Below are positions 10,663 through 21,862 of a stretch of DNA of 64,000 nt, in pieces. Source of the DNA: Parietaria judaica. Taxonomy: Eukaryota > Streptophyta > Magnoliopsida > Rosales > Urticaceae. The DNA is taken from positions 12,485,180 through 12,549,179 of the forward strand of contig OX940872.1 of NCBI GenBank assembly GCA_954871525.1, in the 5' to 3' direction. The notes beneath the pieces are model-generated. The model saw nothing but the letters and a program-made list of their open reading frames with translations. It made no database searches and was not told the DNA's origin. Each line of letters opens with the position of its first letter. The stretch's first letter is position 1. The position numbers and the translations under genes are program-made.

Positions 10663-11413
10663 TAGGGGTGCAACTGGGTAGGGTACCCGGTTTTTTCGAG
10701 GTACCCGGTACCCGGAACCGGAATCCGGGTATCCGAAAATGGATACCCGGAACCGGTATCCGAAATCCGGGTACCCGAAAATCCGGGTACCCGGTTTCCG
10801 GGTATCTATATTTCGATACCCGGTACCGATACCCGGTATCCGGTTTTGGGAACCGGATCCGGGTACCCGGTTTTTACCCGGTACCTGTTTAAAAAAATAT
10901 ATATATTATTTAAAAAACAAAACATACATTCATCTTAAAAAAAATTGCATAAAAAAATATTCCAACGCATCGAGCATAAAAAAAAGAGTCCAAAATGCAT
11001 AAAAAATAGTCTCGCGCATCAAGCATAAATAAAACATAGTCCCGCGCATCAAGCATAACATAATACCGCGCAAAAAAGAAAAGAAAAAAAAACATAGTCT
11101 CGAGAACCCCGAGAGGCAGAGATGGAGGGGGGAGACTAAGTCACAAAAGGTTAATTACACGGAGTAAAAAGGGCCAAGCACAAAACCCTAAAAATTTAAA
11201 ATATCATAAAAATAAAAAAATTCGGATAGTAAAACCGAGTACCGGGTACCCGGTATTTTTATTTTTAATACTCGGTACCCGTATCCGGTTTTGAATCCGG
11301 ATACGGGTACCCGGAACCGGAATCCGGATCCGGTTCCGGTTCCGGTTTTTAAATCCGGATATCGATTCGGTTCCGGATAATTACCCGGTTTCCGGGTATT
11401 ATTTGCACCCCTA
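10663..11413. mobile_element. hAT-type non-autonomous element, GGTACC-repeat family, copy 1
   Basis: An exact 8-bp duplication GTTGCTAT (10655-10662 and 11414-11421) flanks ends TAGGGGTGCAA...TTTGCACCCCTA, the size and form expected for the hAT superfamily. Both subterminal zones (10680-10885 and 11230-11400) are packed with variants of GGTACCCGG and CCGGAACCGG in both orientations. The middle is AT-rich and has no transposase. The translated ORFs over the repeats are compositional artefacts. A second copy of the family is at 45405-46086. Confidence 0.85.
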
Positions 11414-11421
11414 GTTGCTAT

Positions 11422-13400
11422 CTTCAGATAATGTTATTGCTTTTTAATTAAATAAATAAATAAATAAATAAATAAATGAAATGAAAATGGGTTTTCATTG
11501 TTAGTTACTAAAGTTTTGTCCTTTTGTGGAATGGTGGACTTTAGTATAGTTGGATGGAGTGGAAGTGGACAAATGGAGATGATTGTTCACGCAGTTCTTC
11601 ATCTCTCCGCGCGACACCTGTCAAGCCTGCACATATTTACAATAACGCCCCTTCTACTTTACATCTTCATAAGCAGTTATGCCCCCTTGTATTTTCAAAA
11701 AGGATAATTACGGTAAAAGTACTTAAATTTTAATTAAACGAAGAAATAAGGACGAAAGTATTCAAAGTCAATAAGTGTGAGGCGATAATTTTTCTGTTCA
11801 AGCTTTTCATCGTATTCAATTGAGTAAAGGTGTTAGATAGCTAGATGGTATGTGTATTTTAGGTATGATTTAATAGCATTATGCTAAAAAAATGACCAAC
11901 ATTTATAAAAAGAATTGGACAACAAAATGTGTAGCCTCATATTTGTTTAGGATAATTTTGTCACTATTTTTGTACTTTGGACTTTTGTCGGCTCAGTTGG
12001 TCAATCTTTCTACTATTTTCGTGATTGCCTATTTTCAAAAAGTAGCTCGTTGTCTTTCTACGTGTTAACGAAATGACAAAAATTAAACTTATATGCAACA
12101 TGTGACTTATTTGAAAATATCTAACGGATCAAACATTGAGTACATTAGCCGCCGAAAATAAATATTAAGTACATAATCCGCAGAAGATCAGACATTAGGT
12201 ACATTAGCCGCAGTTTATCCATTTATCTTTAGTCTCGTAGTACTTTTATTTTAAAATTATTTGGACAACTATATTCATCGATACTTCGCAATAATTTTAT
12301 AATTTATTATATTGATCATGTTCAATAATCAAATGTCAAAATATTTATAAATAAGTGATATGTTATGAACAATTTAACTTTTTTTTGTTGTTATTTATAA
12401 CACGTAAGAGGTGATATAATTTTTTAAAGTATCAAAGTTTAAGGGGGTAAACAAACTATACATTCTCAAAAACAAAACAAGAAAAGTAAACCATACTGAT
12501 ATACAAAATTTGAGGGCATTCTTATCAATTACTCGAATATAAATTTTTAAATGATAATTCATTATTGACCCTGTTTGCTTCAACTATTACTAGAAGGACG
12601 AATTGTTTTAAATATCTTTCGATCACAGAAACATTTTTCAGAATCTAAGAGATAAAATCCAAACACTATTATTAATACGTAAATAAATAAATTATTATAT
12701 GATTGTCTCAAATTTTACTATATTTATTAGTGCTTCATAATGGTCAAATGGTTGGTAATCTTGGACTATATGCGAATCCAAGCCATTTGTATAGTAGTTT
12801 TTTTTTTATATATATATATGAATAATAGAAAGTCTAGACACGCATACACAGACATGTCACGTGATACTCAGGGGCGTTGTTTACACAGAGGCGAGTCAAT
12901 ACTCGTGTACCACTTGAAAATCAGCACGTAAAAAAATACAAATAAAAAACCGTAGATATTATGTATAAAATATTAACAGTAAATTGAGTAATAGAATGGG
13001 CATATAATAACTTTAGTTGTTGCTTTGATATCAAGGTTTTCCTTTTTAAAAAAATCTTGATTGACTCCTAACACCAACAAAACATGTACTTAAAAAAAAA
13101 TCGTAATTTACCATTTTATTTGAGGCAAAATACTGCAACCTTTATATTTCTAGTGGTAAAAAAATATATTATTATTTCACGTTTTTGGTCCGTTTGATCG
13201 CATTTCAACACAGTTTCAAAATATTATAATTATTTTTTTTTCTTTCACTTTTGGTTCTTTCTCATCAATTGTCTTTAATTCATTTAAAAAGTAATAAATA
13301 GTTATAATAATTTATTAAAAATGTGTCAGAACGTGTCATCGATACCTGTATTTCAGTTTCTGTTGACGTGGAATTTGTATATAATATTTTTTTAAAAATT
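11422..13400. other. AT-rich intergenic DNA
   Basis: No gene is recognised. It contains a short (AAAT)n run at about 11450-11476 and a repeated acattagccgc motif (12143 and 12201 regions) that may belong to a decayed transposon. Confidence 0.5.
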
Positions 13401-14220
13401 GACTTTATATTTCGTTTAAGGTAACTTTATCTATTTGTTATCGTTGGATGAATTTTTGGATTTGTGTGCTATTTATGTTGCGTGAAGAAAAGCTCTCTTT
13501 CAGCTTGTGCCTACGCGCATGTTAATGTTGATTGAAATAAAGCTCCTCTTCAACTTGCCTCGGTGCATCTCCAAGAACTTGTTTTGCTACAACTAACTCA
13601 TGACGAGTTCAACTAGATGGTAAACCAAACAGTTGATACTTGAAGAAAACCCTCTTTCTTATTCTTGTGGCACACATGAGTCAAAGCAAATGTCTCATCG
13701 TCGCAAGCAACGGTTGACTGACAACATGCTCGACACTATTCATGCATAATGTAACTCATGCCCCTCCTTATATAAAGGGAGCTGAAGATCATTTTGAAGA
13801 GGTTGGACTCTCGTAGGAAAATTTTTTAGAAGAACACAATTCATTCTCTCATCGGACATCAATCAATGCTCCCTCAGGTGGTCTTACGCATACACCTTCC
13901 TTTCAAGTGGTTGACCATGCTTGTGAGAATCTCGACCACTGATTGAAACACCCTTCCGTGATGGGGGACTCTCCCAAAGAAGACTCCTTATAACCTCTTG
14001 GACAACACAAAATCCTTCAAAAAGTCTCGTTTCCTCATCTTCGGGACTTGTTAGCACCATTTGAAAGTGTCCTTCCCTTCTCAAAGGAACCATTGAAGAC
14101 TCTACCCTCACGCATGCACCCGCTCTTGAAAATAATTGCAAACAACCATAATGGAATCCCCGCTCAACTGGTACCTCATTAATCGGCAGATAGAGCCACA
14201 TAAAATTCATGCGTATATTT
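13401..14220. other. Old retroelement-like sequence, unassigned
   Basis: A TATA box (cttatataaaggg near 13769) is followed by a leader-like stretch, which resembles a retroelement promoter. I found no RT, integrase or LTR boundary. The minus-strand ORF at 13884-14210 has no recognisable domain. The LINE at 14240 inserted into this sequence, whose right-hand continuation is at 18622. Confidence 0.3.
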
Positions 14221-14289
14221 TACTTTCGGCCTCTGCCCTTTTTTTTTTGAAGGAAATAAATTCATTAAGATTAGGGCTTTAAATCACCC

Positions 14290-17200
14290 CGCACATACAC
14301 ATCGATCCACTCCGGGCAATTACAAGACCAAAAGTCCGAAGTTCCCGCGGGGATACGAGATTTCGCTAACGCGTTTGCAACCTCGTTACATAGTCTAGGA
14401 ATCCACCGAATCTTCCCCGTCGGCGCCACTTTCTTAAGCAAGCCTTCAATACTCCGTAGAATCGGTCCTTGTAAACTATTAAATAGCTTGCCGTTGACAA
14501 TTTGGATTGCCCGGAGACAATCCGATTCTACCACCGAGATTGTCCAACCCCGGTCATGGGCGAATTGAAGCCCATGAAGAATAGTCTTGCACTCCGCCTT
14601 CAGAGCCGAGTCCACCACGATTAGCCTTGCGGCCGTGACCCCTAGCACCATGCCTCGGGCGTTCCTCACGACTCCACCGACCGTCGCTTGTCCGTGTTCT
14701 TGCAACCACGCCACATCCACATTAAGAGTAAGCCCCCCGTCCTCCGCTCCGGTCCAAGAGGATTGTCGAACTGGTTTGTCGACCCACCGGTGCAAATTCG
14801 AGCTCTTCCATATTGCTTGTGCTCGTTCACAACCCCAAATTGCATGGAGGCCATCCTCCGGTAAAGCCCCGCAAAACTTGCAAAACGGTAAACAATCCAC
14901 CCCTCTACCTCGAAGCGCTCCAAAGGTCGGTAAAGCGTCAAACCACATCCGCCAAATTAGATGTTTTACCTTAGGGGGGATTCGGAGGCCCCACATCGTC
15001 TTCTACCACCGCGGTTCTTGAGAAGCCGAGCACGATGGTCCATCGCGGCTAGTCGATCGTGCAAGCCGGTAACCCGACCGAACCGTATATATCCCGTCCT
15101 CTTCAAAATGCCATACTAACCGATCGGTGGGGTCCTCACACCCCAACGGGATTCTCAAAATTGTGTTGGCGTCATATGGATTCATCAAATTCTGTACCAA
15201 GTCATGATCCCATTTCCCATCATCGATGAAGTCGGCTACTCTCCAGGGGTACCCATCGTTAGGCTCTCCGCTAACCACGCCAAAGGCTCCAGATCTCGGT
15301 AGCCAAGGTTGAGAAAAAGCCCTAAGGTTCCCACTCCCCACTTGCCACCTAATCCCCCGTCGAACCAAATCTCGTCCCCAACAAAGGCTTATGCAAAGAA
15401 AGGAGGAGTTAGCCTTGTGCTCAAATTCAAGAACCGAGGAAGCCGGAAAATACTTTGCTTTGAGCACTCTAGCCATCAAGGACTCGGGGTGTCGGATAAT
15501 GCGCCACGTAAGCCGTCCCACGAGTGCTCGGTTGAAATCGCCAAGGTCTTTGAAACCTAGGCCGTCCTCCGCTTTCGGCTTAGCGATGAGGTCCCATCGT
15601 TTCCAATGGATTTTGCGCTTATCTTCCGAGCCGCCCCACCAAAACCGAGCAATAAGCCTATGAAGTTCGTCAATGGTGGTCGAGGGGATCCAAAAAAGAC
15701 TCATTGTGTAAGTCGGTATCTCTTGAATCACCGCCTTCACAAGAACCTCGCGTCCTCCCGCCGAGAACATGTTTGCTTTCCATGCCCGAAGGTGCTTGCT
15801 AACACGACTTGTGAGGTTACTAAAAGTTGCCACTTTTTGACGCCCCACTTGTGTCGGTAGCCCGAGATAAGATTCGAGCTTTTCAACAACGGTCATATTG
15901 AGAATACTAGCAAAGTGGGCCACCCTCTCGTCCGAAATGTTATTCGAACAACACATCATGGATTTCTCCATATTGACCATTTCCCCGAACCTTTCTCGTA
16001 GGTCGTTAGGAGGGAACTTATCGCATTGCAACAATCATCATGAGCTTCGCAAAACACGATACTATCATCCGCGAAGAGAAGGTGCGTCACCGGAGGAGCC
16101 TCGGGTCGACAAACAAAGCCTCGAAGAAGGCCTAGACGTTCTTGACCTCGAATAAGAGCGGATAAACCCTCCGCACATACAAGGAATAGGTATGGCGTTA
16201 ATGGGCACCCTTGCCGAAGCCCCCTCGCCGGACTGAATGTCCCTCCAACTCTCCCATTGATGACCACGGAGAAGACCGGGGTGGAGATGCAATCACGCAC
16301 CACGTCGGTCACTCTTGGACCGAAACCCATTCTTTTCAACATCGCGTCAATGAAACCCCATTCAACTCGATCGTAAGCTTTGCTCATATCAAGCTTAAGG
16401 GCTACGCTTCCTTTCTTCCTTTTTGTCTTCGTTTTTAGCGAATGGAGGAGCTCAAATGCGATGACGGCGTTGTCCTTGATAAGTCTACCGGGGACGAAAG
16501 CACTTTGCGCGTCGGAGATGACGGAAGAAAGAGCCCCTTTGATCCGATTAGCCACCACCTTTGTCACAATCTTGAGCGTCACGTTGCATAAGCTAATAGG
16601 TCGGTAGTCTTTAACTTGAGTCGGATTCTTGACCTTCGGAATAAGGACAATATTCATCGCATTCCAAGGGCGGGCACTAGCATGTCCATTTAAAATGTCC
16701 AAGCATTCCTTCCAAACCGTATCCCCGAGCACTTTCCAATACCTTTGGAAAAATAAGGCGTGGAAACCATCGGGGCCCGGAGCTTTGCGAGGCCCCAAGG
16801 AGAAAAGGGCCTTGTCCACTTCCTCGCTCGTGAAAGCTTCCTCCATGATGTGTTGTTGCCAATCCGGGAGCGCGCGAACGTCTTCGCGTGTGATCATGTC
16901 AAAATCATTTTCGGAAGCCCCATTCGAAGTGAAGATGCCAATAAAATACCTTTCGAAAACATTGCGGACCTCCCGTTCCCCCGTAATCCAAATGCCCTCC
17001 TCGTTTTGGATACCACGGATAAGATTTTGAGACTTTCTACGTCCGGCTCGCGAGTGAAAATAAGCCGAATTCTTGTCACCCCCTTTGAGCCAATCCGCCC
17101 TCGCCCGTTGCTTCCAATAATACTCATCAACTAGGAGGAGCGATTCGAGCTCGGATCCCACTTTCTTAGCTTCTTGACGTGTTTCCGCGGATCCTTATCT

Positions 17201-18147
17201 CGATTAATTCTTTCGAGCCTAGCCGACAAGTCCTTGATTCTAGTTTCTCTATGCCCAAGAAATTTGCAAGCCCAATCCCGCAACGCACCTTTGCAAGCGG
17301 TAAGACCACGGACCACGGTTCCACCCCCTCTTGACTCAAGACCGGCCTTCCATGCGTCCCGGACGATTAGAGCACAATTTTCATTTAAAATCCAACCCGG
17401 TTCGAACGTTCGCCCATCTCTTCCTAGACACCCCGTTATCACGCACCACCGGTTTATTATCCGTCGTGTCGATGATGAGGACCCGATGGTCGGACCCCCA
17501 AAAGTCCAAAATCTCCACCCTACTCGCCGGGAACCGCCTCGTCCATGCTAAGTTTGCACATGCGCGATCAAGTCTACATTGGACGTTGTGGAGACCGCTT
17601 TGCATGTTATTCCACGTACAAATTTCCCCGTGAAAGCCTAAATCAATGAGCCCGCAAGCGTCAAGGGTCTCTCCAAACTCGATCATTCCGGCTGGTCGGC
17701 GCCGGGATCGACTAACGTGTTCAAAGTCGAAGAGAACCTCGTTAAAATCACCGGCGCAAACCCATGGGCTCTCATCACCATTATGAATTCTTCGAAGTAA
17801 TTCCCAAGAGAGAGACCGGAGTGTTTCGTTTGGCTCACCGTAGAAACCGGTAAATCTCGAAACCCTTCCTACGTCGTCTTTAATAACGGACCCTTCCTGA
17901 AGCTCCTAATAGTAACCTCAATATTGTCATTCCAAAGAAGTTGAAGACCGCCACTTTGACCGGTAGCGTTTACCCCGAAACTGCTGGTGAAGCCCAATTT
18001 GCTTTTCAAACCATCCGCCCAATTTACTCTTAATTTCGTTTCCGATAAAAAGAGAAGGTCCGGTTTCCGCTCACAGATAAGCCTCTACAAGCGGCTCATA
18101 GCCCGGAGATTACATAATCCCCGGACGTTCCAGCACAATGTTTTCAT
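14290..18147 (-). pseudogene. LINE ORF2 (endonuclease, reverse transcriptase, RNase H), degraded
   Basis: The ORF2 start is visible as MKTLCWNVRGLCNLRAMSRL (from 18147), an L1 endonuclease N-terminus that hits a TAG at once. Further endonuclease motifs (CRLDRA, GSDHRVLI) lie near 17400-17600. The RT domain spans about 17161-15990, with APGPDGF, DYRPISLCN, KAYDRV, GLRQGCPLTPYLF and the catalytic FADDS near 16060. A frameshift near 15990 moves the reading into the frame continuing to 15003 (linker and thumb). A zf-RVT region (PPKVKHLIWRM) and RNase H with D, E and D residues (NVDVA, ALKAEC, ESDCLRA) follow to about 14290. The stop and frameshifts make it non-coding today. Confidence 0.9.
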
Positions 18148-18602
18148 GACGTCCGGTCGGCTCGTTGATCGTGAGCCGCCGATATCGTGAACTGAGAGGT
18201 CGTCGTCATGTCATCCACCTTTGAAACAGAACTGATCACTGGTCCTTGGCCGATGGTGGTAGCTTCTTCCGTTCTTTGGCGTTTTCCCCGTCCAGTAATC
18301 CGAAGCTCTTTAATGTCGCTTGGAAAATTTGGATTAGTTTCCTGCGTAAACTCAGAGGATAGTGAGCCAAGAGTAGAAACAGAGCGAAAAAACTCTGTTT
18401 TGTTTAGGATATTAGCTCTCGGGTTGGTTAAAGCCAACTGCCACTTTGGAGGGGAGAAATTAAAGGGGAGAGAAGACATGGATTCGGGTTGGGCTTCCAT
18501 AGCCTTTAGAAGGCCCATAGCAGAGAATACCCGAACCTGGGCTTTGGGGAGGCAACAAGGTGGGCTTGCCACTTGAGATGGGCCCACGCCTAACAGATGC
18601 CC
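18147..18602 (-). pseudogene. LINE ORF1 C-terminal remnant
   Basis: Open minus-strand frame between the 5' truncation point and ORF2. It encodes a hydrophilic segment (for example KELRITGRGKRQRTEEA) like the basic tail of plant L1 ORF1 proteins. No CCHC zinc knuckle remains. The frame continues past the element boundary only by chance. Confidence 0.5.
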
Positions 18603-19104
18603 TACTTTCGGCCTCTGCCCTACTTGCACCTTTGATCATATTCTGTCTCACCCTTGCACGCTCAACGTCGACGAAAAATCACATTAAATTTTATATTTGG
18701 ACAAATTATTTATATGAAAAAAGTAGAATATACTGCACTAAAGCCTTTTAATTTGAGGTACGATATGTTGAGGACTTGTCATGTGGGGTGAAAATTGTAT
18801 ACATTAAAAGAAAAACCCACAAAATGTTCAAAAAAAACATCTAAGGTTTAAAAGAAATGCTCATAGTTTCATAAAATTAATTTATACCCACTAATAATTT
18901 TGTTTGGAGCATATTACCCTTAATATTAATTTTCGTTTAATTATTATTAATTATATATTTTAATTTCAAAATTATTTCTCCTATAATTGTGGTTTTATTT
19001 CATTTAATTTATCCCTCAATTATTTTCATTTTCAAAATCCTCACTCCTCTTTGAATTCTCGTTCTCTCTCCTATACATATATATACACACACGTACATAC
19101 ATTA

Positions 19105-19108
<4 letters not shown>

Positions 19109-19165
<57 letters not shown>
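19109..19165 (+). repeat. (AT)n microsatellite
   Basis: Long perfect AT dinucleotide run between the left terminal repeat and the PPT fragment. Confidence 0.95.
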
Positions 19166-19173
<8 letters not shown>

Positions 19174-19252
19174 TACATACACCGTCCGCGAGCACTCATC
19201 CCTCCTCTCCGTCCGCTAGCGCTATTCTCTCTCTTTCTACTTCGGAGCACCT

Positions 19253-19594
19253 TTGTTGTCGTTGCTGTTCGGAGCGCCGTTGACGACGGTGGCCTTCGGC
19301 GCTCCTTCTTCGACTGTGTTCACCGTCAGGGAGGCCGTTAATTCGCTCGCCATTCGCTTCTCCACCGCCTCACTTTTGCCGTCGTGCAATCTCGGCAATG
19401 TCGCCCTGCCACGCCGATCTTGGTCTCTATCATCGTTTTCTTTTAAGCTCAGGCCGTGGATTGGCGTGAGCGCCGGTGATGATGCGAAGGGTGGAGGAAT
19501 GAGGAAGACGCTCGAGCTCGGATCGTTGTTTGGCCTATGGTACCTCTTCGACATCTACGTCAACATATACTTCGACAACGTGGAGCCTTTGTAA
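19253..19594 (+). pseudogene. Phosphoenolpyruvate/phosphate translocator N-terminal fragment
   Basis: An open frame without an ATG at its start encodes a Ser/Arg-rich stretch like a plastid transit peptide ([25 protein letters not shown]). It then gives [18 protein letters not shown] and VNIYF, which closely resembles the first membrane helix of plant PPT (the family has TLELGLLFxxWYLFNIYFNIYNKQVL). The similarity ends there and a stop follows. PPT imports phosphoenolpyruvate into plastids; this piece lacks nearly all membrane helices and cannot transport. It is best explained as cargo of the surrounding Mutator-like element. Confidence 0.75.
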
Positions 19595-19609
19595 GGATAG
19601 TTACCATTT

Positions 19610-19870
19610 GGTTATTATATGTACGTATTTGTAACTATAAGAGTATTCATAACTATAATTACGTAATTTTAATTTTGTAATTACAGTTACGTAATTACAA
19701 TTTTTTTTCGTAGTTATAGTTTCGTACTTAGTTACGTAATTTTAATTTTGTAATTACAGTTACATAATTATAATTTTTTTTTCATAATTACAGTCTCGTA
19801 ACTGTATATACGTATCCGTAATTAGGAGGATACATAACTATAAATACGAAACTGTAATTAGGAGGATTTA
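19610..19870. repeat. Degenerate TTACGTAATTA-type tandem repeats in the PPT element
   Basis: Variants of taattacagttacgtaattA and taactataattacg follow each other for about 250 bp after the captured fragment. A similar array (tttacgtaactatatttacg) lies at 34430-34600, in the equivalent place of the YSL-carrying element. Confidence 0.7.
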
Positions 19871-20403
19871 ATTATGGTGGATGTACTTTTGAATTTCTAG
19901 TGAAAAAAATCTTAATCGTAATTTTATTAAAAATAGTGATAGTTTGTTATTAATTTCAAATTATAGCTTTAACATTTAATTTAATAATTATTAATTAGTT
20001 AAGGTCATTGAGAAACGAGTTCAAATTAGTTATAATTAAGGATGACTATAAAAAATAAAAAATAAAAATAGCGCTTAATTGATTATTCAAATATTCCTAT
20101 TTAAAATGAAGGTTAATTAACATATTGTTAAGGGTTTTTTTTTTTATGAATTAATTGAATAATTCTATTATGCTACAATTAAGGAATATTAATTATAAAT
20201 AAGTAAATATTTTCCCTATTAGTCAAATAAATTAAATGTTGGAAATTATTAATTAGATAATTATCTACATAATTAAAATAAGAAGGGTATAATTGTCCAC
20301 AAATAAATTTATTGGTGGTTTTAATTACAAAAAATAAATGTGGGCATTTTTTTGAAACCTTGAGTCACAAATGGGCATTAGGCTCATTTACCCTAGATTA
20401 AAA

Positions 20404-21750
20404 ATGACTTTATAATGCATTAGTTCTTGTTTCTCTCGCCCTTTTTTCCTTTCTATTATTTTTTTTATCATACTACACAGATATAAATTGTTTTGAGGAA
20501 AAAAAATATTTAATACAACACAATGTTGTAAGTAAATACCACTTGTTCAATAGTCACGTCGTTGCGCGTGGCAATGCCGCTCTTAGAGTGTTTTCCGATG
20601 AGCAATATGGGTTGGAAGAACACTTCAGACAGGTCATCGATAGTTGACGACGATGGACCTAGGGAGGAGCACTTGATTTTAAGGCGTGCCCCAACATTAC
20701 CAGATCTCAATTAAAGTTGAAAATGAGGACGAAGATAAGATAGCTAAAACGACTTGTGAAAGGTTCTTCTCATTCGTTCCTTCCCTTGCTTCAGTACACA
20801 CGGTTATGGAGAAAACCAAGTACAAGCTTGGATTCTCATCGCGTACAACAATGCCAGAAAATGGAAATGAAGAATGTTTCTTGAGATTTGTGTTAGTACT
20901 TTTTTTTGGATAAAGGACTTGGTACTTTCTAAATTGGCTATCCTTGGCTTTTATGAGCCAAGTATTATTCAATTTATAGGTAGAGAATTGGGCCTTATAA
21001 TGGGCTATGATACAAGGTGTTAACTGAATACCCTAATTATGCGGTCCCCATCAGAATCTGTTAGGGTGACTTGGCAGGGGTGCAAAGTTTTGTCATATGA
21101 GAGGAGACAAGCTTCCCCGATTGAGTCGTCATGGTCGCTCGTCTTCGAGCTCGTGCATAACGCTCTCTGTGAGTGCTTGGACGGACCGGCCCGTCCTCTG
21201 CTTTGGCATTAGAACGGGCAAGACGTCCGAGGGTGAGCCCGAGGCGCGTCTCTCCCCATCGTTTTCGGGCGAATCTTGCTCGACAAATCTCTATTTTGGT
21301 CGAGGATGAGATTGGCTCGTCATCACTACTCTTGATGGGCTTTATGTCACATTGGGCCTGGCTCTTGTTCTTACATGAACTTTTCTCCGTCATCTTTGTC
21401 AAGCCCGTAATCCTTGAAAAGAGGGCCCACTTATTTTAACCGATTTCGACCCCTAACACACAATATTATAGGAGTGCCTAATATTTTAAATTGTAGTGGA
21501 ATTGCTATAATTTTTTTAATTTTTTTACGGTTAATAGTTTTCACTATATATAATTTTATTATCTATTATTAATGTCCCGTCAATATTTAAAAAATAAAAA
21601 AAATTATAATCTCTTTAAAATATGCAATCTTCATAATTATATATAATAAAATTTTAAAAATGAAAAGTTTTAATCATAAAGTAATCAAATATATATAAAA
21701 AAATAAAATATTAAGTACCCGTATTAACCTTTAATATTTTGAGAATCTTC
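20404..21750. other. Intergenic, unassigned
   Basis: Two short regions are less AT-rich (20540-20900 and 21050-21440) and hold open frames of 66-113 codons on either strand, none with a recognisable domain. They could be gene fragments or old LTR sequence. I cannot support a gene. Confidence 0.4.
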
Positions 21751-21862
21751 ATTTCTTGTTCGTCCTCTTTCCGAAACCCAAAACCCTAAGAAAACGTTTC
21801 ATGGTTTGTTGGTCTCCCTCTCCTCCATAGCCAGCCATAGGCGAGCTTCGACCTGCGCGGCC
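21751..21862 (+). promoter_or_regulatory. Metaxin 5' leader with telo-box
   Basis: AAACCCTA at 21781-21788, the plant telo-box motif common near start sites of housekeeping genes, precedes a pyrimidine-rich leader. An upstream ATG is present at 21800, so the leader may affect translation. Confidence 0.45.

Larger units (their letters stand above)
14240..18602 (-). mobile_element. L1-type LINE retrotransposon, 5'-truncated
   Basis: A 19-bp duplication (tactttcggcctctgccct, 14221-14239 and 18603-18621) flanks the element. Next to the left copy is a poly-T tract, the A-tail of a minus-strand insertion made by target-primed reverse transcription. Inside, on the minus strand, are an ORF1 remnant, an endonuclease, reverse transcriptase, a zinc-binding RVT-associated region and an RNase H domain. 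Only about 455 bp precede the endonuclease, too short for a whole ORF1, so the 5' end is truncated. Confidence 0.92.
18810..20393. mobile_element. Mutator-like element carrying a PPT gene fragment (Pack-MULE type)
   Basis: The ends (18810-18925 and 20281-20393) are long imperfect inverted repeats. Both contain AAGGTTTnAAA, a CCCA/CCAC block and an ATTACCCTT/ATACCCTT core. The flanks TACATTAAAA (18800-18809) and TAGATTAAAA (20394-20403) match at 9 of 10 bases, as expected for a Mutator target duplication. No transposase is present. The cargo is a transporter-gene fragment. Its terminal repeats are also shared with the element at about 33980-35452. Confidence 0.75.

Noticed and set aside
10680..10885. 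Possible CRISPR-like array of GGTACCCGG repeats
   Set aside because: Words are short, irregularly spaced, in both orientations, in a plant hAT element with target duplications.
10653..11002. Proline/tyrosine/glycine-repeat ORFs (YPVSG-like)
   Set aside because: They are translations of the GGTACCCGG repeat words in the hAT element.
13884..14210. 108-codon minus-strand ORF before the LINE
   Set aside because: No family resemblance; may be old retroelement sequence in an accidental frame.
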